Of a DNA stretch of 55,714 nucleotides, positions 51,288-55,714 are shown one piece after another. The stretch lies in contig CAZCGU010000017.1 of assembly GCA_964498525.1 (NCBI GenBank), forward strand, positions 1-55,714, in the 5' to 3' direction. The notes beneath the pieces were generated by a model, which was not told the DNA's origin, did no database searches, and saw only the letters and a program-made list of their open reading frames with translations. A program made the translations under genes and the position numbers. This DNA comes from DTU098 sp964498525 (lineage in GTDB: Bacteria > Bacillota > Desulfotomaculia > Desulfotomaculales > Pelotomaculaceae). Within the stretch, counting starts at the first letter, position 1. Each line of letters begins with the position of its first letter.

Positions 51288-51321
51288 AACAATATCATTG
51301 GAAAAACGGGGACGTATAACT

Positions 51322-51345
51322 ATGTACTCAGTTCGTTTGCGATAA
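51322..51345 (+). CDS. leader peptide MYSVRLR, candidate macrolide-arrest peptide
   Basis: ATG TAC TCA GTT CGT TTG CGA TAA encodes MYSVRLR, with GGGGA nine bases upstream. The Arg-Leu-Arg end is the '+x+' motif on which erythromycin-bound ribosomes stall in the ErmD leader (MTHSMRLR...) and in the mef leader MTASMRLR. The peptide lies 225 bases before a Mef-like efflux gene and its codons form the 5' arm of a long hairpin. I infer that drug-dependent stalling opens that hairpin and allows expression downstream. Too short for gene finders. Confidence 0.75.
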   Translation: MYSVRLR

Positions 51346-51419
51346 GCCCACAACGAAAAAGCGGTGATTTAACCGTCCACAGTGGCGGGCTTTTTGTTGT
51401 GCTTATCCTTATGAACTGA
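51328..51419 (+). promoter_or_regulatory. long attenuation hairpin overlapping the leader peptide
   Basis: TCAGTTC (51328-51334) pairs with GAACTGA (51413-51419), GATAAG (51341-51346) with CTTATC (51402-51407), CACAAC (51349-51354) with GTTGTG (51396-51401), and AAAAAGC (51356-51362) with GCTTTTT (51389-51395). That is more than 25 base pairs. The stalled ribosome would cover the 5' arm. GGGCTTTTT in the 3' arm could also act as a weak terminator with the inner stem. Confidence 0.75.
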
Positions 51420-51436
51420 CAGCGACGGAAGAGGCG

Positions 51437-51535
51437 ATGTGTATCCAGGTTGCCCTTTTCCTCGTGCTATTGTTCTTGATGGGCAGACCGAAGTCCGACG
51501 GGCGGACGGGGGTCTGCTTTTTGTATGCTCAATAA
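51437..51535 (+). CDS. second leader ORF (32 codons) running through the terminator
   Basis: ATG 51437 with GGAAGAGG upstream, stop TAA 51533-51535. The first half is hydrophobic (MCIQVALFLVLLFLMG), the second half (GRPKSDGRTGVCFLYAQ) is encoded by the terminator hairpin itself. Translating ribosomes would melt or block that hairpin. Leader ORFs that overlap a terminator are known for ribosomal-protection and efflux resistance genes. Whether the peptide itself senses a drug is unknown. Confidence 0.6.
   Translation: MCIQVALFLVLLFLMGRPKSDGRTGVCFLYAQ
51483..51522 (+). terminator. attenuator terminator upstream of the Mef-like gene
   Basis: GCAGACC (51483-51489) pairs with GGTCTGC (51511-51517), with inner GTCCG/CGGAC, and is followed by TTTTTG. 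It lies 48 bases before the gene, on the same transcript as the two leader ORFs. Confidence 0.85.
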
Positions 51536-51569
51536 CCAAGGATAAATCCCCATAAAAGGAGTAATTGTG

Positions 51570-52826
51570 ATGGCTAAACAAATTGCAAACTGGAAGCGGT
51601 CCTTTTTTACGATCTGGACGGGACAGGCCTTTTCGCTAATCACCAGCGCTGTCCTGCAGATGGCCATTGTTTGGTATCTCACGGAGAAAACGGGATCGGC
51701 CATGGTGTTGGCTATGGCCACGCTGGTCGCCTTCCTGCCCCAGGCCGTCTTTGGCCCGATGATTGGGGTGTATATTGACCGCCACAGCCGCAAAATGATC
51801 ATGATTGGTGCTGATCTGGCAATTGCTGCGGCGGGTACGGCCCTGGCGCTAGTGGCCTTTTATATGGAACTGCCGGTATGGGTGATCATGGTCGTGCTGT
51901 TCATCCGCAGCATCGGGACGGCGTTTCACTTCCCGGCCCTTAACGCAGTTACCCCGCTGTTGGTGCCCAAGGAACACCTGACTAGATGCGCGGGGTATAC
52001 GCAGTCGATTCAATCAGTCAGTTTCATTATTAGCCCGGCCCTCGCCGCTCTCCTGTATTCCATCTGGGATCTGAACGCGGTGATTGCCGTTGACGTGGTC
52101 GGCGCTTTGGTGGCCTGTATCGCCGTTGGCTTGGTGGCGATCCCAAAACCGGAAGCCGGCGGGCAAGCCGAGCGGGGAAGCGCCTTTCGGGAAATGAAAG
52201 AGGGGTATTTGGCGCTGCGCACCGACCAGGGCCTGTTTGCGCTTCTTTGGATCGGGGTTCTATTTGTGTTGATTTTCATGCCGATCAGCGCCTTATTCCC
52301 GCTGATGAGCCTGCAGTATTTCGGCGGCACCGTGGCGCATGCTTCAGTGGTGGAAATCGCTTTTTCGGTCGGCATGCTGTTAGGCGGGTTGCTGCTGGGA
52401 GTGTGGGGCGGTTTTAAGAACCGGGCCCTTACCTTGGCTACGGCCATTCTGCTGATCGGGTTGGGCCTTACGGTTTCCGGTCTGTTATCGGTGACTATGT
52501 TCGCGGGCTTTGTGGTCTGCAGCGCCGTCATGGGTTTTGCGGGCCCCTTTTACAGCGGCGTTCAGATGGCGCTTTATCAGGAAAGAATAAAACCGGAATA
52601 TTTGGGGCGGGTGTTTTCACTGCACGGAAGCGTGGTGTCGCTCGCAATGCCGCTGGGGCTGTTGTTTTGCGGTGTCTTTGCGGATCAGATCGGTGTCAGC
52701 CGCTGGTTCCTGTTGTCCGGGGTCATGATGCTGGGTGTTGCCGCCCTGTGCCTGTTGGTACCTGCGGTGCGAATGCTGGACCGGGCGGAGACTGCCGCCT
52801 CCCCGGAGAGTGCGGACCTATGCTGA
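51570..52826 (+). CDS. Mef-like MFS macrolide/drug efflux transporter (DHA3 family)
   Basis: 418 residues from ATG 51570 with AAGGAG eight bases upstream. Twelve membrane helices. The protein is clearly close to Mef-type macrolide exporters: NWKRSFFTIWTGQAFSLITS at the start, LTEKTGSAMVLAMATLVAFL, GVYIDRHSRKMIMIGADL, FIRSIGTAFHFPALNAVTPL, ALYQERIKPEYLGRVFSLHG, and GVSRWFLLSG near the end. It would export a drug using the proton gradient. The leader with an RLR arrest peptide supports macrolides as inducers; the actual substrate range is not shown. No ABC-F partner (Msr-type) follows, unlike the streptococcal mef-msr pair. An AraC/GyrI regulator gene lies just downstream. Confidence 0.88.
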   Translation: MAKQIANWKRSFFTIWTGQAFSLITSAVLQMAIVWYLTEKTGSAMVLAMATLVAFLPQAVFGPMIGVYIDRHSRKMIMIGADLAIAAAGTALALVAFYMELPVWVIMVVLFIRSIGTAFHFPALNAVTPLLVPKEHLTRCAGYTQSIQSVSFIISPALAALLYSIWDLNAVIAVDVVGALVACIAVGLVAIPKPEAGGQAERGSAFREMKEGYLALRTDQGLFALLWIGVLFVLIFMPISALFPLMSLQYFGGTVAHASVVEIAFSVGMLLGGLLLGVWGGFKNRALTLATAILLIGLGLTVSGLLSVTMFAGFVVCSAVMGFAGPFYSGVQMALYQERIKPEYLGRVFSLHGSVVSLAMPLGLLFCGVFADQIGVSRWFLLSGVMMLGVAALCLLVPAVRMLDRAETAASPESADLC

Positions 52827-52941
52827 CCCGGCTCCTTCAATAATACGAATAATTTTAATATTAATCGACTATACTGTGCACGGATTGTCGGATGGATAAA
52901 CGCATCCTTTGATAAAATTGACGGCGAAAGGAGGTTGTTCG

Positions 52942-53814
52942 GTGGATTCGTTAAGTAGAATGAATAATGCATTGGCCTACATTGAGGAGCACTTGACCGA
53001 GGAGATTGATTATAGCAATATTTCCAAAATCGCCTACTGCTCGGAGTATCATTTCAAGCGGATGTTTTCTTTTTTGTCCGGCATAAGTTTGTCAGAATAT
53101 ATTCGGCGAAGAAGACTAACGCTAGCCGCGCTTGACTTGAAAGATAGGAGCCTGAGGATCATCGATGTAGCCGTCAAATACGGTTATGGTTCGGCAGATT
53201 CATTTTCCCGTGCTTTTCATTCCTTGCATGGCATTCTTCCGTCCGAAGCAAGGGGCAGGAATACGCTACTAAAGGCTTATCCCCGAATGACCTTCCAATT
53301 GTCAATTAAGGGAGGCAGCGAAATGAACTATCGTATTGTAGAAAAAGAGCCGTTTAAGCTAGTAGGATTTAAGAAGAGAGTTCCAATTATTTTTGAAGGT
53401 GTCAATCAAGAGATTGTCAAAATGACTGAATTATTGACCCCGGATATTGTTAAGAGATTAAAATCGATCTCCGATGTAGAGCCAAAAGGGATCATCAGTG
53501 CTTCCACCAATTTTTCAGAAGGTAGAATGGAAGAGAAAGGTGAACTGGATCATTACATCGGGGTCGCGACATCAGGTGATAAAGCAACAGAATTTGATGA
53601 ATTAGAAATCGGGGCCGGTACCTGGGCAGTTTTCGAATCCATTGGACAATTCCCGGAAACGCTGCAAAACGTCTGGGGGAGGATATACTCTGAATGGTTT
53701 CCATCTTCAGGATATGAGGCAGCTGAAGGTCCTGAAATTTTGTGGAACGAGAGTCCGGACACTGGAAATCCGAAGTATCGAAGCGAAATCTGGATTCCAG
53801 TAAAAAAGAAATAA
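52942..53814 (+). CDS. AraC-family regulator with GyrI-like effector-binding domain
   Basis: 290 residues from GTG 52942, preceded by AAAGGAGG seven bases away. N-terminal AraC/XylS DNA-binding domain (residues 1-105): LSRMNNALAYIEEHLTEEID, YCSEYHFKRMFSFLSGISLS, SADSFSRAFHSLHGILPSEAR. From residue 127 a GyrI-like small-molecule domain begins MNYRIVEKEPFKLVGFKKRV and ends EIWIPVKKK. This is the Rob/BltR-like layout that senses bulky or cationic drugs. It is placed after the efflux gene and may control it or a neighbouring gene; no operator was identified. Confidence 0.88.
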   Translation: MDSLSRMNNALAYIEEHLTEEIDYSNISKIAYCSEYHFKRMFSFLSGISLSEYIRRRRLTLAALDLKDRSLRIIDVAVKYGYGSADSFSRAFHSLHGILPSEARGRNTLLKAYPRMTFQLSIKGGSEMNYRIVEKEPFKLVGFKKRVPIIFEGVNQEIVKMTELLTPDIVKRLKSISDVEPKGIISASTNFSEGRMEEKGELDHYIGVATSGDKATEFDELEIGAGTWAVFESIGQFPETLQNVWGRIYSEWFPSSGYEAAEGPEILWNESPDTGNPKYRSEIWIPVKKK

Positions 53815-53830
53815 CATCGGAGGGTTGATT

Positions 53831-54034
53831 ATGCCAGACTTCACATCTGAAGAGTTGAGCGAAGCGCATCGTGCATTGCTGTCCACGCTCCACAAGTGCG
53901 AGAAAATGGATGCTGCGAAATTAGGCAAGTCACAGCAGACTCTTCTCGAACGGCGAATCGCCGCCCTGAAGGTTGCACTGACACTAATTGAGCAGCAACA
54001 AGGCCAAAAAGAGCGGGGAGAGAAAACGCTATGA
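53831..54034 (+). CDS. small helical protein of accessory regions, unrecognised
   Basis: 67 residues from ATG 53831 with GGAGG upstream. Entirely helical and charged (SEELSEAHRALLSTLHKCEK, TLLERRIAALKVALTLIEQQ). It follows the AraC gene by 16 bases and overlaps the DUF2200 start in an ATGA arrangement, so it is translationally coupled to it. I recognise no domain. The tight coupling suggests a shared role with DUF2200. Confidence 0.65.
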   Translation: MPDFTSEELSEAHRALLSTLHKCEKMDAAKLGKSQQTLLERRIAALKVALTLIEQQQGQKERGEKTL

Positions 54035-54378
54035 AACCGCGAATATTTACGACTGCTTTTTCAAAAGTATACCCGTTACTCGTCCAAAAAGCGGAGAAAA
54101 AGGGTCGCGAAAAAGAAGAAGTTGACCTGGTCATTTGTTGGCTGACTGGATATGACGAGCATGGATTGCAGGCCCAAATCGATAAAGGGGTTGACATTGA
54201 AACGTTCTTTGCCGAATCCCCGCAAATCAATCCAAACACCCATAAAATCACCGGAGTAGTCTGCGGCGTTCGCGTCGAAGAAATCGAAGACCCGATAATG
54301 CAGAAAATCCGTTGGCTTGACAAGCTGGTGGACGAATTGGCAAAAGGCAAGTCAATGGAGAAGATTCTGAGGAGTTGA
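54031..54378 (+). CDS. DUF2200 protein
   Basis: 115 residues from ATG 54031. The family pattern is clear: RIFTTAFSKVYPLLVQKAEK, EEVDLVICWLTGYDEHGLQA, FFAESPQINPNTHKITGVVC, GVRVEEIEDPIMQKIRWLDK, ending MEKILRS. DUF2200 proteins are small, cytoplasmic and of unknown function, with scattered distribution in Gram-positive and other bacteria. Coupled to the small helical ORF upstream. A terminator separates it from the converging recombinase. Confidence 0.9.
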   Translation: MKPRIFTTAFSKVYPLLVQKAEKKGREKEEVDLVICWLTGYDEHGLQAQIDKGVDIETFFAESPQINPNTHKITGVVCGVRVEEIEDPIMQKIRWLDKLVDELAKGKSMEKILRS

Positions 54379-54403
54379 GTTTTTGCGTTACTCAAGCCAA
54401 AAG

Positions 54404-54442
54404 AAGGCACCCTACGATCATGAATTTAGCAGAGTGCCTTTT
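54404..54442. terminator. bidirectional terminator between DUF2200 and the recombinase gene
   Basis: AAGGCAC (54404-54410) pairs with GTGCCTT (54434-54440), flanked by AAAAGAAGG on the left and TTTTATCTT on the right. Confidence 0.7.
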
Positions 54443-54448
54443 ATCTTC

Positions 54449-55714
54449 TTACCCGTATTCATCCACATCCACCGTCAAGCCAGACTTGAATTCCACGGTA
54501 AATTTGTCTTCGTAGACGGTGACTTTTTCAATCAGCCGCCGGACAAGCTGCTCGTCATATTCGGCGAGGGCGGTGGATTGCTTTTTTAGGAATGTGCTCA
54601 TATCAGCAATGCGCTTTTTAAGTTCATCACGGTTGACGTTTTCAACCTGCAATTTTTGCTTCTGGTCACGCAGGCGGTGGATCTCATCACCGACTTTATC
54701 ATAATCCGCATTGGAAGTGGCCAGCTTCAATAGTTCCGTTTGAAGTTCTTCCAGCCGCTTATCAATATCGGCTAAGGTCCGGTCATTTTCACGGGTTAGA
54801 ACAGTTGCGATGTTCTCCTTTAGTATGAATAGGAAAGCGTCCCTTCCCCTCAGGGTATTATTGATGGCGGTGACCAGTACCTGCTCGATGGTGCTTTCAA
54901 GCACCGTGCGGGCATCGCAGAAAAGGCCAGTGTTCTCCAGTCTGCTTACGCAGCGCCAGACGATGGATTTCTTGCCTCGGTTGTTCCAGTGAACCCTGCG
55001 GAAAACCTCGCCGCAGTTGCCGCAGATAACAATCTGAGCGAAGCAGTGGTTGCTGCTAAAGGTTCGGCTCTTTCCGTTTGGGCTGGTGTGCACAATACGA
55101 CGGCGGACAAGCTCCTCCTGCACCTGCATGAAGATTTCACGCGGAATAATGGCTTCATGGCTGTTTTCTACATAATATTGCGGAACGATACCGTTATTCT
55201 TGACTCGCTTTTTTGTGAGAAAATCTACGGTATATGTTTTCTGTAAAAGAGCGTCGCCGATGTACTTTTCGTTTCGCAGGATCTGATTTATGTTGCTTGT
55301 ATGCCAGCGTTCCCTGCCGGCACCGTTTAGGATACCGTCCGCTTCCAAACCACGAGCTATTTTCAACATACTGGCACCCTCAAGGTATTCCCGGTAGATG
55401 CGTTTGATGATTTCAGCTTCTTCGGGAACAACCACCAGACGCTTGTTTTCATCCTTGGTATAGCCGAGAAACCGAGCGCAGTTGACTTGAATTTCACCCT
55501 GTTGGTAGCGATATTGTAACCCCAGTTTTACGTTTTGGCTTAGTGACTGGCTTTCCTGTTGGGCAAGGGATGCCATAATCGTGAGCAGAACTTCGCCCTT
55601 AGAATCCATAGTGTTAATATTTTCCTTTTCAAAATAAACGGGAATGTTTTTCTCCTTGAGCTGACGGATATATTTCAAACAGTCCAGTGTGTTTCGGGCA
55701 AATCGGCTGATGGA
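54449..55714 (-). CDS. large serine recombinase (TnpX/integrase type), N-terminal part outside window
   Basis: 421 residues are visible; the frame continues off the window end (SISRFARNTLDCLKYIRQLK). The first visible residues belong to the resolvase catalytic domain (RFARNTLDCLKYIRQLKEKN, LLTIMASLAQQESQSLSQNV); the catalytic serine lies outside. Then come the recombinase domain (LGYTKDENKRLVVVPEEAEI, WHTSNINQILRNEKYIGDAL), a zinc ribbon (VICGNCGEVFRR...WRC), a coiled coil (about residues 325-390) and the C-terminal KFTVEFKSGLTVDVDEYG. Such enzymes integrate and excise transposons, ICEs or phages. It probably belongs to a mobile element that includes or borders the resistance cluster. Confidence 0.92.
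   Translation of the reverse strand, partial: SISRFARNTLDCLKYIRQLKEKNIPVYFEKENINTMDSKGEVLLTIMASLAQQESQSLSQNVKLGLQYRYQQGEIQVNCARFLGYTKDENKRLVVVPEEAEIIKRIYREYLEGASMLKIARGLEADGILNGAGRERWHTSNINQILRNEKYIGDALLQKTYTVDFLTKKRVKNNGIVPQYYVENSHEAIIPREIFMQVQEELVRRRIVHTSPNGKSRTFSSNHCFAQIVICGNCGEVFRRVHWNNRGKKSIVWRCVSRLENTGLFCDARTVLESTIEQVLVTAINNTLRGRDAFLFILKENIATVLTRENDRTLADIDKRLEELQTELLKLATSNADYDKVGDEIHRLRDQKQKLQVENVNRDELKKRIADMSTFLKKQSTALAEYDEQLVRRLIEKVTVYEDKFTVEFKSGLTVDVDEYG

Overview
The window looks like the chromosome of an anaerobic, endospore-forming Firmicute, most likely of the Peptococcaceae / Desulfotomaculum-Pelotomaculum type. This is inferred from the gene content: an H-type small acid-soluble spore protein, a LysM protein of the spore-associated kind, an adenosylcobalamin-dependent ribonucleotide reductase, a flavodiiron protein, PyrR-controlled pyrimidine genes, a class A RNase P RNA and wall proteins ending in copper-amine-oxidase-like stalk domains. 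No rRNA, tRNA or CRISPR array was seen.

Layout. 1-2.1 kb: accessory debris (end of an Rpn-type nuclease gene, a truncated Rhs gene with an in-frame stop, a frameshifted AT-rich ORF in the immunity position). 2.1-9 kb: a YqhV/DUF2619 gene, then the pyr cluster pyrR-pyrB-pyrC-pyrK-pyrD-pyrF, with a sigma-A promoter and two PyrR-type attenuators. carAB is missing from the operon; a relic resembling the CarB C-terminus lies between pyrC and pyrK, and a complete carB sits alone at 42.4-45.6 kb on the other strand. 9-15.6 kb: amidohydrolase, a secreted FN3-repeat/stalk protein containing an assembly gap, a NamZ-like (DUF1343) stalk protein and a membrane metallophosphoesterase separate pyrF from pyrE. 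16.5-24.8 kb: rqcH, a zincin, trmK, a Nif3-like gene, a zinc-ribbon coiled-coil gene, rnpB, proA, a LysM protein and an H-type SASP. 25-34 kb: a diguanylate cyclase, a small membrane protein, about 1 kb of decayed sequence, an AT-rich GT39-like glycosyltransferase, a GH13 enzyme and a GalT-like HIT protein. 34-50.6 kb: nrdJ, a PII-like protein and an SLC13/ArsB-type permease, a DUF5320/DUF134 pair, a flavodiiron protein, a DUF4405 membrane protein, carB, nudC, a SEC-C miniprotein, an MntA-HepT toxin-antitoxin pair and rlmD. 50.6-55.7 kb: an accessory segment with direct repeats, DUF4180, a Mef-like efflux gene behind an elaborate leader, an AraC/GyrI regulator, DUF2200 and a large serine recombinase cut by the window end.

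How the genes work together. PyrR senses UMP/PRPP and terminates transcription upstream of itself and upstream of pyrB; together the pyr genes and carB cover most of UMP synthesis. The two stalk-domain proteins probably act at the cell wall. The most striking regulatory element is the leader of the Mef-like gene: a seven-residue peptide ending in Arg-Leu-Arg, the macrolide-dependent ribosome-arrest motif known from ErmD- and Mef-type leaders, is encoded inside the 5' arm of a long hairpin. It is followed by a second 32-codon ORF that runs through a terminator.
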